Shown here piece after piece: positions 1 through 5,471 of a DNA stretch of 9,132 nt. How positions within the stretch are numbered: position 1 is the stretch's first letter; the number at the start of each line of letters is the position of its first letter. Origin of the DNA: an uncultured bacterium. Its GTDB lineage: Bacteria > Bacillota > Clostridia > Oscillospirales > Oscillospiraceae. The position numbers were made by a program, and so were the translations under genes. The notes below the pieces were generated by a model. It did not search any database. It was not told where the DNA came from and saw nothing but the letters and a program-made list of their open reading frames with translations. The DNA lies in NCBI GenBank assembly GCA_949286295.1, contig CASECK010000143.1:1-9132 (forward strand), read 5' to 3'.

Positions 1-132
1 CCCACCGGCCCCATGGGTCCCACCGGTCCCACTGGCCCTGCCGGTGCGGCGGGCACCCAGGGCGTGGCCGGTCCCACCGGTCCCACCGGACCGGCCGGCG
101 TCACCGGACCCACCGGCCCCACCGGGCCGGCT
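1..132 (+). repeat. Collagen-coding Gly-Pro-Thr tandem repeat
   Basis: Short triplet repeats encode Gly-X-Y. Three copies of a 27-base block encoding GPTGPTGPA lie at 16-42, 70-96 and 106-132, separated by diverged Gly-X-Y triplets (GAAGTQGVA and GVT). Blocks differ mainly at synonymous positions. Such repeats commonly vary in copy number between strains through slippage or recombination. The array continues upstream of the window. Confidence 0.85.
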
Positions 133-540
133 GTGGCGCTCAATGCCCTTAATGCCACCAACGCCGGCTCCCAGACCCTGGCCAGCCAGGGCGACCCGGC
201 CAGCTTTGACGCCAACCAGGTGGAGCAGGGCGCGGCCATCACCCACACCGCCGGTACCAGCGACATCACGCTGGCGGATGCGGGCCTGTACCGCATCACC
301 TACAACGCGGTGGGCACCAATGCCAGCGCCACCGGCACGGTGGGGCTGGAACTCCAGGATGACGGCGCGGCCATCCCCGGCAGCCAGAGCGAGGCCACCA
401 TCTCCACCACCAATGACCTGGCTCCCCTTGGGGCCTCGGTGCTGGTGAACGCGGGGGCGGGTTCGGTCATCACCCTCAACGCCGCCGAGGCCAACACCAC
501 CATCACCAACGCCTCCATCACCGTCCAGAAACTGGACTGA
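1..540 (+). CDS. Collagen-like (BclA-type) surface protein, C-terminal part
   Basis: The reading frame is open from base 1 and ends at TGA 538-540. The upstream part of the gene, including the true start, lies outside the window; the ATG at 13 is an internal Met inside the repeat. The visible protein has two parts. The first is about 44 residues of Gly-X-Y collagen repeat, mostly GPT with GPA at block ends (to base 132). The second is a domain of about 135 residues rich in Ala, Thr, Asn and short beta-strand patterns, such as AGLYRITYNAVG and the closing ITNASITVQKLD. This layout matches BclA-like exosporium glycoproteins of Bacillus and Clostridia, whose C-terminal TNF/C1q-like jelly roll trimerises and drives the collagen triple helix. 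No cysteine is visible. The adjacent downstream glycosyltransferase fits a glycosylated Thr-rich collagen stalk. Spore location is inferred; a phage or vegetative surface collagen protein is the alternative. Confidence 0.85.
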   Translation, partial: PTGPMGPTGPTGPAGAAGTQGVAGPTGPTGPAGVTGPTGPTGPAVALNALNATNAGSQTLASQGDPASFDANQVEQGAAITHTAGTSDITLADAGLYRITYNAVGTNASATGTVGLELQDDGAAIPGSQSEATISTTNDLAPLGASVLVNAGAGSVITLNAAEANTTITNASITVQKLD

Positions 541-561
541 CCGGGAAGGCGGACCGCCTGC

Positions 562-592
562 GCCGGGGGCGGCCCCGGCCCGCGGGCCGGGG
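562..592 (+). other. Overlapping alternative hairpins after the collagen-like gene
   Basis: GCCGGGG (562-568) pairs with CCCCGGC (573-579) around a GCGG loop. Bases 573-592 also form a perfect 20-base palindrome (CCCCGGCCCG / CGGGCCGGGG). The two structures share 573-579 and cannot both form in one RNA. No T-run follows. This may be 3'-end or processing structure of the collagen mRNA; its function is unknown. Confidence 0.4.
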
Positions 593-611
593 CGAACCGG
601 GAAAGCATCAG

Positions 612-638
612 CCGGGCCGGGCTATCAGCCCGGCCCGG
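612..638 (+). terminator. Strong stem-loop between collagen-like gene and glycosyltransferase
   Basis: CCGGGCCGGGCT (612-623) and AGCCCGGCCCGG (627-638) form a perfect 12-bp stem with a 3-base loop. The following ATTCATAT is only moderately U-rich, so termination may be partial. It sits 16 bases before the ribosome binding site of the next gene, so it could separate the two expression levels while leaving the genes in one operon. Confidence 0.5.
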
Positions 639-667
639 ATTCATATCGCCCACAGGAGGGAAGAGCC

Positions 668-1759
668 ATGAAGATTGTGGTATATGCCATCTGTAAGAAT
701 GAAGCGCAGTTTGTGGACCGGTGGATGGACAGCATGGGGGAGGCCGACCAGGTGTGTGTGCTGGATACCGGCTCGGACGACGGCACGGCGGACCTCCTGC
801 GGGCCAGGGGCGCCCTGGTGGCGGAGGAGGTCATCGCCCCCTGGCGGTTTGACACGGCCCGGAACCGCTCCTTGGAGCTGGTTGCGGAGGACGCGGACGT
901 GTGTGTGTGCACCGACCTGGACGAGGTGTTCCACCCGGGCTGGAGGCAGGCGCTGGAGCAGGCCTGGGTGCCCGGCGCGGGGCGGGCCAGATACCGCTAC
1001 ACCTGGTCCTTCAACACCGACGGCTCCGAGGGTGTGGTGTTCTGGTACGAGAAGATTCACGCCCGGCATGGCTGGCGCTGGGTCCATCCGGTGCACGAGG
1101 TGCTCCGGTGGACGGGGGATGGCCTGGGCGGTCCGGTGGTGACCGTTCCGGGGGTCCAGCTGGACCACCATCCGGACCCGTCCAAATCCCGGGCGCAGTA
1201 CCTGCCCCTGCTGGAGCTGGCCGTCCGGGAGGAGCCGGAGGACGACCGCAACGTCCACTACCTGGGCCGGGAGTATATGTACCGGGGGCGCTGGGACGAC
1301 TGCATCCGCACCCTGAAGCGGCACCTGTCCATGCCGTCGGCCACCTGGAAAGACGAGCGGGCGGCCTCCATGCGGTATATCGCCCGGTGCTATTACAACA
1401 AAGGGGACGCGGCCCAGGCCCAGGAGTGGTATCTCCGGGCTATCACCGAGGCCCCCTATCTCCGGGAGGGGTATATGGACCTGGCCTTCATGCTCTATCA
1501 GCGCGGGGAGTGGGAGGGGGTGCTCTACTTCACCGCCTGCGCCCTGGCCATCACCGACCGGCCCCAGAGCTATATCTGCGAGGCCGCCCCCTGGGGCAGC
1601 CTGCCCCACGACCTGCGCGCCCTGGCCTTCTACCACACCGGGGACTATGTCCAGGCGGCGCAGGAGGGGCGAAAGGCCCTGGCCCTGGAGCCGGGCAACC
1701 AGCGCCTGCGGGACAACCTGGCGCTGATGGAGCGCCGGGCGGAGGAGACATCGTTTTAG
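668..1759 (+). CDS. Family 2 glycosyltransferase with C-terminal TPR-like repeats
   Basis: This 363-residue protein starts at ATG 668, 8 bases after an AGGAGG site (654-659). The N-terminal part is a GT-A/GT2 fold: ICKNEAQFVDRWMDSM (8-23) at the nucleotide-sugar-binding strand, VLDTGSDDGT (31-40), RFDTARNRSLEL (60-71) and the acidic metal-binding motif TDLDEVF (82-88), with D83 and D85 as the likely DxD pair. From about residue 200 the sequence becomes helical with TPR-like units, e.g. YLGREYMYRGRWDDCIRTLK, YIARCYYNKGDAAQAQEWY and the last unit near ALAFYHTGDYVQAAQEG. There is no signal peptide or membrane segment, so it is cytoplasmic. It follows the collagen-like gene by 127 bases; in other spore formers, glycosyltransferases beside bclA genes decorate the collagen region. 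The target is inferred and the sugar donor cannot be read from sequence. Confidence 0.88.
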   Translation: MKIVVYAICKNEAQFVDRWMDSMGEADQVCVLDTGSDDGTADLLRARGALVAEEVIAPWRFDTARNRSLELVAEDADVCVCTDLDEVFHPGWRQALEQAWVPGAGRARYRYTWSFNTDGSEGVVFWYEKIHARHGWRWVHPVHEVLRWTGDGLGGPVVTVPGVQLDHHPDPSKSRAQYLPLLELAVREEPEDDRNVHYLGREYMYRGRWDDCIRTLKRHLSMPSATWKDERAASMRYIARCYYNKGDAAQAQEWYLRAITEAPYLREGYMDLAFMLYQRGEWEGVLYFTACALAITDRPQSYICEAAPWGSLPHDLRALAFYHTGDYVQAAQEGRKALALEPGNQRLRDNLALMERRAEETSF

Positions 1760-1801
1760 AAAAGTTCATAGTTTGGCCGCAGTTTGGTCACGGTTTTCCG
1801 C

Positions 1802-1807
1802 TATGAT
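1802..1807 (+). promoter_or_regulatory. Possible -10 element for the lipoprotein gene
   Basis: TATGAT lies about 83 bases before the lipoprotein start, in the only AT-rich stretch of this gap. No convincing -35 hexamer is found at 16-18 bases: TTGGTC (1784-1789) is too close and TTGGCC (1773-1778) too far. A promoter here is plausible because the glycosyltransferase ends at 1759, but the call is weak. Confidence 0.25.
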
Positions 1808-1817
1808 ATGGCCTGCC

Positions 1818-1852
1818 GCGGGAGAGAAGGGCCCGCGGCCCGCCTCTCCCGC
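1818..1852 (+). terminator. Two-tier hairpin upstream of the lipoprotein gene
   Basis: GCGGGAGAG (1818-1826) pairs with CTCTCCCGC (1844-1852). Inside, GGGCC (1829-1833) pairs with GGCCC (1837-1841) around a CGC loop. Only three T residues follow, so it is a weak intrinsic terminator at best. It could end the glycosyltransferase transcript or act as a leader/attenuator hairpin if transcription starts near 1814. Confidence 0.4.
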
Positions 1853-1889
1853 TTTGGGGAGGGCGGCGCTTCAGAAAGGAGAACGCGAT

Positions 1890-2492
1890 ATGAAACGACT
1901 GTTTGCCGCCGCCTGCGCCGGAGCCCTGGTGCTGGCCCTGGCCGCCTGCTCCGGCGGACCCGCCGGGAGCGGCTCCTCCGCCCAGGGCGGCGCCGCCTCC
2001 GAAGGGAATGCCGTCCAGTCCCAGGGCGGCGCGTCCGGCAGCGCCGGTCAGTCCCAGCAGCATACCGCCACGCTGTACATCGGCATGGACGGCCGGTTTG
2101 AGAGCTACCCCCTGACCCAGGAGGGGGAGATCACCCCCGAGGACCTGGTGGCCGGAATCGCCGGCCTGACGGGCTGGAACCTGGACCTGGCCGGTGAAAT
2201 CACGGACGGGAAGGGCGGCCTGACCGTCCCCTTTGCCGCTACCAGCGCCCTGTTTGTGGGGCCACCCGAGGAGCAGGAGGAGCAGTTCCACGTCTACGAC
2301 TCCGTCCAGCTGGCCCAGACCATTTTGGACAGCGTGAAAAAGACCCTCCAGAACTGGGCGGTGGACCCGGAGCTGGGGGACCCGGACAGCGTGGACGTCT
2401 ACTTCTGCGGTCCTGACGGCGGGGACCTGGTGCTGGAGGGCGCCGGGGTGACCATCTCCGCCAGCCAGCCCTATCAGGGCCTGGCCGGTTGA
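1890..2492 (+). CDS. Secreted lipoprotein with a GerMN-like domain
   Basis: The 200-residue product starts at ATG 1890, with AAAGGAG seven to eight bases upstream. The frame is open further upstream, but that stretch lacks a ribosome binding site and would bury the signal sequence. It begins with a classic lipoprotein signal: MKRLF, a hydrophobic Ala/Leu core, and lipobox LAAC with Cys20 as the lipidation site. A flexible Gly/Ser/Gln linker follows (about 21-57). The mature domain (58-200) shows TLYIGMDGRF, helix EDLVAGIAGLTGW, GLTVPFAATSALF, helix LAQTILDSVKKTLQN and a final strand VDVYFCGPDGG. This order resembles the GerMN fold of GerM and related sporulation or envelope lipoproteins, where a late helix precedes the closing strand. 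GerMN assignment is by eye and moderate; the role is unknown. A strong terminator follows directly, so it is the last gene of its transcript. Confidence 0.85.
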   Translation: MKRLFAAACAGALVLALAACSGGPAGSGSSAQGGAASEGNAVQSQGGASGSAGQSQQHTATLYIGMDGRFESYPLTQEGEITPEDLVAGIAGLTGWNLDLAGEITDGKGGLTVPFAATSALFVGPPEEQEEQFHVYDSVQLAQTILDSVKKTLQNWAVDPELGDPDSVDVYFCGPDGGDLVLEGAGVTISASQPYQGLAG

Positions 2493-2497
2493 CGGCG

Positions 2498-2539
2498 GCG
2501 GGCCGTCCGCTCCTTCTTGGGAGCGGACGGCCCGCTTTT
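2498..2539 (+). terminator. Intrinsic terminator after the lipoprotein gene
   Basis: GCGGGCCGTCCGCTCC (2498-2513) and GGAGCGGACGGCCCGC (2520-2535) form a perfect 16-bp stem with loop TTCTTG, followed by TTTT. It begins five bases after the stop codon and insulates the transketolase promoter downstream. Confidence 0.92.
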
Positions 2540-2601
2540 GCATCTACCCGCCGGGCGGGATACCCGGGGTCGAAGGGCCCCGAAAATCCCCGCCGCGGCC
2601 C

Positions 2602-2630
2602 TTGTTTTTTGCGCGGGGGTCCGGTATAAT
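2602..2630 (+). promoter_or_regulatory. Sigma-A promoter of the transketolase operon
   Basis: -35 TTGTTT (2602-2607), a 17-base spacer and a perfect -10 TATAAT (2625-2630). The start of transcription should fall near 2637, giving a leader of about 105 bases. The -10 is centred in the palindrome CCGGTAT-A-ATACCGG (2621-2635), a possible repressor site or simply a symmetrical promoter core. Confidence 0.85.
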
Positions 2631-2642
2631 ACCGGTATGACA

Positions 2643-2707
2643 CGCGGGAGACACCGCCCCGCGCTCCGGCCGCGTTTTGGCCGGAAGAACGGACTGCCCG
2701 CCGTCCG
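2643..2707 (+). promoter_or_regulatory. Hairpin-rich 5' leader of the transketolase mRNA
   Basis: Three consecutive stem-loops can form between the predicted transcription start and the ribosome binding site. They are CGCGGG/CCCGCG (2643-2648 with 2658-2663), TCCGGCC/GGCCGGA (2665-2671 with 2679-2685, loop GCGTTTT) and CGGAC/GTCCG (2690-2694 with 2703-2707). No known riboswitch core was recognised. Stems this GC-rich form easily by chance in such a genome, so a regulatory role is uncertain. Confidence 0.35.
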
Positions 2708-2742
2708 CCGGGACGCGGGACAAGAGAGAGGGAGAAAACGCT

Positions 2743-3588
2743 ATGACAGCCAGCCAGAAGAAGCAGCTGATGGTCCTGGCCTGCAAGGTGCGCATGGGAA
2801 TCATCGAGGGGACCCACGCGGCCAAGGCGGGCCACCCCGGCGGGAGCCTGTCCGCCGCCGACCTGTTTACCTATCTGTATTTCCAGGAGCTGAAGGTAAA
2901 ACCGGAAGACCCCCAGTGGGAGGACCGGGACCGCTTTGTGCTCTCCAAGGGGCACACCGCCCCCGGGCTGTATGCCGCCCTGGCCCACAGGGGCTTTTTC
3001 CCCGTGGAGGAGCTGCTCACCCTGCGGCAGATAGGCAGCCGCCTTCAGGGGCACCCCAACATGAACGAGACCCCCGGCGTGGATATGTCCACCGGCTCGC
3101 TGGGCCAGGGAGTCTCCGCCGCCGCCGGTATGGCCCTGGCCGCCAAGTACCAGGGGAAGGACTGCCGGGTCTATGCCCTGCTGGGGGACGGGGAGATTCA
3201 GGAGGGCCAGGTGTGGGAGGCGCTGATGTTCGCCCACCACTACAAGCTGGACAACCTGTGCGTCATCATCGACAACAACGGCCTTCAGATTGACGGCCGG
3301 GTGGACGAGGTGATGAATCCTTACCCCATCGCCGGCAAGCTGCGGGCCTTCGGCCTGGAGACGGCGGAGATTGACGGGCACGATTTTGAGCAGATGGAGG
3401 CCGCCTTCGCCCAGGCCCGGCAGACCAAGGGCGCGCCCTTCGCCATTGTCATGCGGACCACCAAGGGCAAGGGCGTGAGCTTTATGGAGGACCAGGCCGG
3501 CTGGCACGGCAAGGCCCCCAACGACCAGGAGTATCAGACCGCCATGGAGGAGCTGCGCGCTCAGCTGGCGGAAGTGGAGGCGATGTGA
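2743..3588 (+). CDS. Transketolase, N-terminal (TPP-binding) subunit
   Basis: The protein has 281 residues from ATG 2743, preceded by a purine-rich site (GAGGGAG) about nine bases upstream; an upstream in-frame GTG at 2677 lies within the leader hairpins and is unlikely. The thiamine pyrophosphate motif is clear: LLGDGEIQEGQ (147-157) with metal-binding residues ending in IDNNG (176-180). Other transketolase signatures are KAGHPGGSLSAAD (28-40, active-site His31), RFVLSKGH (64-71), LQGHPN (101-106) and STGSLGQG (116-123). With the next gene it forms the two-subunit transketolase common in Clostridia and archaea, moving two-carbon ketol units between pentose and other sugar phosphates in the cytoplasm. 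It carries the pyrophosphate half of the cofactor site and cannot work alone. Confidence 0.95.
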   Translation: MTASQKKQLMVLACKVRMGIIEGTHAAKAGHPGGSLSAADLFTYLYFQELKVKPEDPQWEDRDRFVLSKGHTAPGLYAALAHRGFFPVEELLTLRQIGSRLQGHPNMNETPGVDMSTGSLGQGVSAAAGMALAAKYQGKDCRVYALLGDGEIQEGQVWEALMFAHHYKLDNLCVIIDNNGLQIDGRVDEVMNPYPIAGKLRAFGLETAEIDGHDFEQMEAAFAQARQTKGAPFAIVMRTTKGKGVSFMEDQAGWHGKAPNDQEYQTAMEELRAQLAEVEAM

Positions 3589-3589
3589 G

Positions 3590-4534
3590 ATGGCGGATGT
3601 GAAGATGATCGCGACCCGGGACAGCTACGGCAGCGCTCTGGTGGAGCTGGGCCGGCAGCACAGCGACCTGGTGGTGTTCGACGCGGACCTGGCCGGCGCC
3701 ACCAAGACGGCGGTATTTAAAAAGGCCTTCCCCGGCCGGCATTTCAACTGCGGCATCGCCGAGGGGAATATGATTGCCGCCGCCGCCGGTGCGGCCGCCA
3801 TGGGGCTGGTGCCCTTTGCCTCCAGCTTCGACATGTTCGCCGCTGGCCGGGCCTTTGAGCAGGTGCGCAACAGCGTGGGCTACCCCCACCTGAACGTGAA
3901 GATTGGCGCCTCCCACGGGGGTATCTCCGTGGGGGAGGACGGCGCGTCCCACCAGTGCTGCGAGGACTTTGCCCTCATGCGGTCCATCCCCGGCATGGTG
4001 GTCATGTGCCCCTGCGACGATGTGGAGGCCCGGGCCATGGTGAAGGCCGCCTATGAGCACACCGGCCCGGTCTATATGCGCTTTGGCCGCTCCGCTGTTC
4101 CGGTCCTCCACCGGGAGGAGGACTTCCGGTTTGAAATCGGAAAGGGCGAGGTGCTCCGGGAGGGGACCGGCGTGGCCATTTTGGCCACCGGCCTGATGGT
4201 GGCCGAGGCGCTGGAGGCGGCCCGGGCGCTGGAGGCGCAGGGCATCAGCGCCATGGTGGTCAATCTGGCCACCATCAAGCCCCTGGACGAACAGCTGGTG
4301 CTCTGGGCCGCCCGGACCTGCGGCCGGGTGGTCACCTGTGAGGAGCACGCGGTAATCGGCGGCCTGGGAGAGGCGGTGTGCGCCCTGTTGGGCGAGAAGT
4401 GCCCCGCCCCCGTGCGCCGGGTGGGGGTCAACGACGAATTTGGCTGTTCCGGCCCCGCCGCCGCGCTGCTCCGGCAGTTCGGCCTGTGCGCGGAGCACAT
4501 CGCGCAGCAGGCCAAAGCGCTGTGCGGCGCCTGA
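3590..4534 (+). CDS. Transketolase, C-terminal (pyrimidine-binding) subunit
   Basis: The 314-residue partner of the preceding gene starts one base after its stop, with GGAGG (3576-3580) inside the upstream coding end; the two are translationally coupled and expected at equal levels. The pyrimidine-binding domain contains FNCGIAEGNM (52-61), where Glu58 is the cofactor-activating glutamate, and the substrate-site motif GEDGASHQ (115-122) with His121. The C-terminal regulatory/Rossmann-like domain follows (about 180-314), with VAILATGLMV and VVTCEEHAVIGGLGEAV. Length and domain order match stand-alone C-terminal transketolase subunits; a 1-deoxyxylulose-5-phosphate synthase would be a single longer chain. 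No strong terminator follows, so read-through into the downstream RNA region is possible. Confidence 0.94.
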   Translation: MADVKMIATRDSYGSALVELGRQHSDLVVFDADLAGATKTAVFKKAFPGRHFNCGIAEGNMIAAAAGAAAMGLVPFASSFDMFAAGRAFEQVRNSVGYPHLNVKIGASHGGISVGEDGASHQCCEDFALMRSIPGMVVMCPCDDVEARAMVKAAYEHTGPVYMRFGRSAVPVLHREEDFRFEIGKGEVLREGTGVAILATGLMVAEALEAARALEAQGISAMVVNLATIKPLDEQLVLWAARTCGRVVTCEEHAVIGGLGEAVCALLGEKCPAPVRRVGVNDEFGCSGPAAALLRQFGLCAEHIAQQAKALCGA

Positions 4535-4577
4535 TTTGGCGGTGAGTCCGCTCCCTCTTCCCTTTTGCGCGGCGGTG

Positions 4578-4586
4578 TGCTATAAT
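4578..4586 (+). promoter_or_regulatory. Extended -10 promoter for the intergenic RNA
   Basis: TGC-TATAAT (4578-4586) is a perfect extended -10 element. The -35 position at 17-base spacing reads TTCCCT (4558-4563), a weak match, which is typical for extended -10 promoters. Transcription should begin near 4593-4595, directly upstream of the structured segment, and no start codon with a usable ribosome binding site follows. Confidence 0.7.
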
Positions 4587-4758
4587 ACCCTGTGAAGGGA
4601 GAGAGCGGTCTGAGAAAAATTTGGCCCGGAGGGTCAAATTCCGAGAGAGACGAAGGGGACCTGCCGGTCCCGGGGGAGTGTGCGCCCGTCTCTTTCTGGA
4701 CACGGCGGCCGGTTCCGGCCGCGGAGTGTGGGGACAGACCGGCAATACCTTTGGAGAG

Positions 4759-4794
4759 AGGCAAGCCCCGGACGCAGGCGTCCGGGGCTTGCCT
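4759..4794 (+). terminator. Perfect 16-bp hairpin at the 3' side of the RNA
   Basis: AGGCAAGCCCCGGACG (4759-4774) pairs fully with CGTCCGGGGCTTGCCT (4779-4794) around a CAGG loop. The next bases, GATTCT, are poor in T on this strand, and the minus-strand flank CTCTCC is also poor. It may be a weak bidirectional terminator between the convergent genes or a stable 3' end of the RNA. Confidence 0.55.
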
Positions 4795-4804
4795 GATTCT
4801 CCGC

Positions 4805-4828
4805 GCCGCCCGGCCGGGCGGCTTTTTT
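4805..4828 (+). terminator. Intrinsic terminator at the end of the intergenic region
   Basis: GCCGCCC (4805-4811) and GGGCGGC (4816-4822) form a 7-bp stem with loop GGCC, followed by six T residues (4823-4828). The T-tract overlaps the last two bases of the convergent dpaB gene, so it ends plus-strand transcription just before it would run antisense into dpaB. Confidence 0.8.
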
Positions 4829-5417
4829 ATGCCCGCCCCAGCAGCAGGGGCTGCAGCTGCCTGCCCTCTAAGGCGGCCAAGGCGGCGCTGGCCACCAGGG
4901 AGAAGTCGGCCACCAGCGAGGTGGGCTTGCGTTCCGGGTCATCCTGGCCGAAGGGGACGAAATAGATGTACTTCCGGGGCAGCAGGGCCCCAATGCTGGC
5001 CGCCGAGGCGGCCAGACCGTCGTTGGTGGAGGGGGCAAGAAGCAGGGGCCGGGCGTTGCGCAGGTGGGCCTTGGCCGCCATGGTGACGCTGGTGTCGGTG
5101 ACTCCGGCGGCCAATTTGCCCAGGGTGTTGCCGGTGCAGGGGGCGATGATGAGCAGGTCCAACAGCTTCTGGGGGCCGATGGGCTCGGCGGCTTTCACGG
5201 TGGAGATGACCCGGTGGCCGCAGATGCGCTCCATCTCCCGCATCAGGTCGTGGGCGGCGCCAAAACGGGTGTCGGTGGCGGCGGTGCACTCCGAGACGAT
5301 GGGGACCACGTGGGCGAATCGGGCCCGGACCTGCTCCAGGGCCTGCATGGCCCTGCTATGGGTGCAAAAGGAGCCGCACACGGCAAAGCCGACAGTTTTT
5401 TCTTCCAAAGTTCTCAT
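4827..5417 (-). CDS. dpaB: Dipicolinate synthase subunit B (flavoprotein-like)
   Basis: The 196-residue product runs from ATG 5417 to TAA at 4827-4829. It belongs to the flavoprotein (HFCD) family: a GFAVCGSFCTHS start (10-21) with the family's small phosphate-loop-like strand and Cys19, then DLLIIAPCTGNTLGKLA (87-103) and TDTSVTMAAKAHLRN (107-121), the conserved PCTGNT and A-K-AHLRN signature of SpoVFB/DpaB. With DpaA it makes dipicolinic acid from dihydrodipicolinate in the mother cell; DPA then fills the spore core with calcium and gives heat resistance. It lies 54 bases after dpaA in the same operon. The AAAGG before the ATG is very close to the start and within a small hairpin, so initiation may depend on coupling to dpaA. 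Other HFCD proteins (Dfp, UbiX) are less likely given the partner gene. Confidence 0.94.
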   Translation of the reverse strand: MRTLEEKTVGFAVCGSFCTHSRAMQALEQVRARFAHVVPIVSECTAATDTRFGAAHDLMREMERICGHRVISTVKAAEPIGPQKLLDLLIIAPCTGNTLGKLAAGVTDTSVTMAAKAHLRNARPLLLAPSTNDGLAASAASIGALLPRKYIYFVPFGQDDPERKPTSLVADFSLVASAALAALEGRQLQPLLLGRA

Positions 5418-5418
5418 T

Positions 5419-5431
5419 CCTTTCCGAAAGG
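5419..5431 (-). promoter_or_regulatory. Hairpin covering the dpaB ribosome binding site
   Basis: On the minus strand CCTTT-CGG-AAAGG forms a 5-bp stem whose 3' arm is the only Shine-Dalgarno-like sequence, one base from the dpaB ATG. The spacing is shorter than usual. A second inverted repeat (GCGGCCC with GGGCCGC) lies just upstream in the dpaA-dpaB gap. Translation of dpaB may therefore be weak unless ribosomes arriving from dpaA open the structure. Confidence 0.35.
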
Positions 5432-5471
5432 CGGCGGCCCGAGAGGGGGCCGCGAGCGGGGGAGGGGGCGG

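Larger units (their letters stand above)
4593..4828 (+). ncRNA. Putative standalone structured RNA, family not recognised
   Basis: Bases 4593-4828 have their own promoter and a terminator but no plausible protein on either strand. Pairing by eye gives a multibranch junction. The closing stem is CGGUCUG with CAGACCG (4606-4612 / 4735-4741), extended outward by AAGG with CCUU (4595-4598 / 4748-4751). It encloses three arms. Arm A (4618-4640) is a 10-bp hairpin with one G-U and loop GGA. Arm B (4643-4696) is a 10-bp stem with one G-U and an inner GGGACC/GGUCCC hairpin (4656-4671). Arm C is ACAC/GUGU (4700-4703 / 4726-4729) capped by GCGGCCG/CGGCCGC (4705-4722). A 16-bp hairpin and a terminator follow. 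It lacks the rod shape of 6S RNA and the conserved cores of tmRNA, RNase P and SRP RNA. It could be a trans-acting sRNA, an unknown RNA class, or a decayed riboswitch. Confidence 0.5.

Noticed and set aside
1..132. CRISPR-like short repeats
   Set aside because: The repeats are in-frame Gly-Pro-Thr codons without unique spacers, so they are coding collagen repeats.
641..1636. Long open frame antisense to the glycosyltransferase
   Set aside because: Low-complexity Gly/Pro/Val composition with no domain. It is the shadow of a GC-rich gene with clear family motifs on the plus strand.
2239..3507. 422-residue antisense frame across the lipoprotein and transketolase genes
   Set aside because: It crosses two unrelated genes, a terminator and a promoter, and its residues show the biased composition of a shadow frame.
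4610..4615. CTGAGA resembling part of a TPP riboswitch
   Set aside because: The rest of the TPP core, such as the ACCTGA and CGTAGGGAA-like segments, is missing, and no thiamine gene or any plus-strand gene follows.
4593..4794. 6S RNA interpretation of the intergenic RNA
   Set aside because: 6S RNA is a long rod with a central bubble. Here the best pairing is a closed junction with three local arms, so a 6S call is not supported without a covariance search.
4592..5086. Possible 164-residue protein in the transketolase-dpaB gap
   Set aside because: The start coincides with the predicted transcription start, there is no ribosome binding site, and the product is Pro/Arg/Ala-rich and runs antisense into dpaB.
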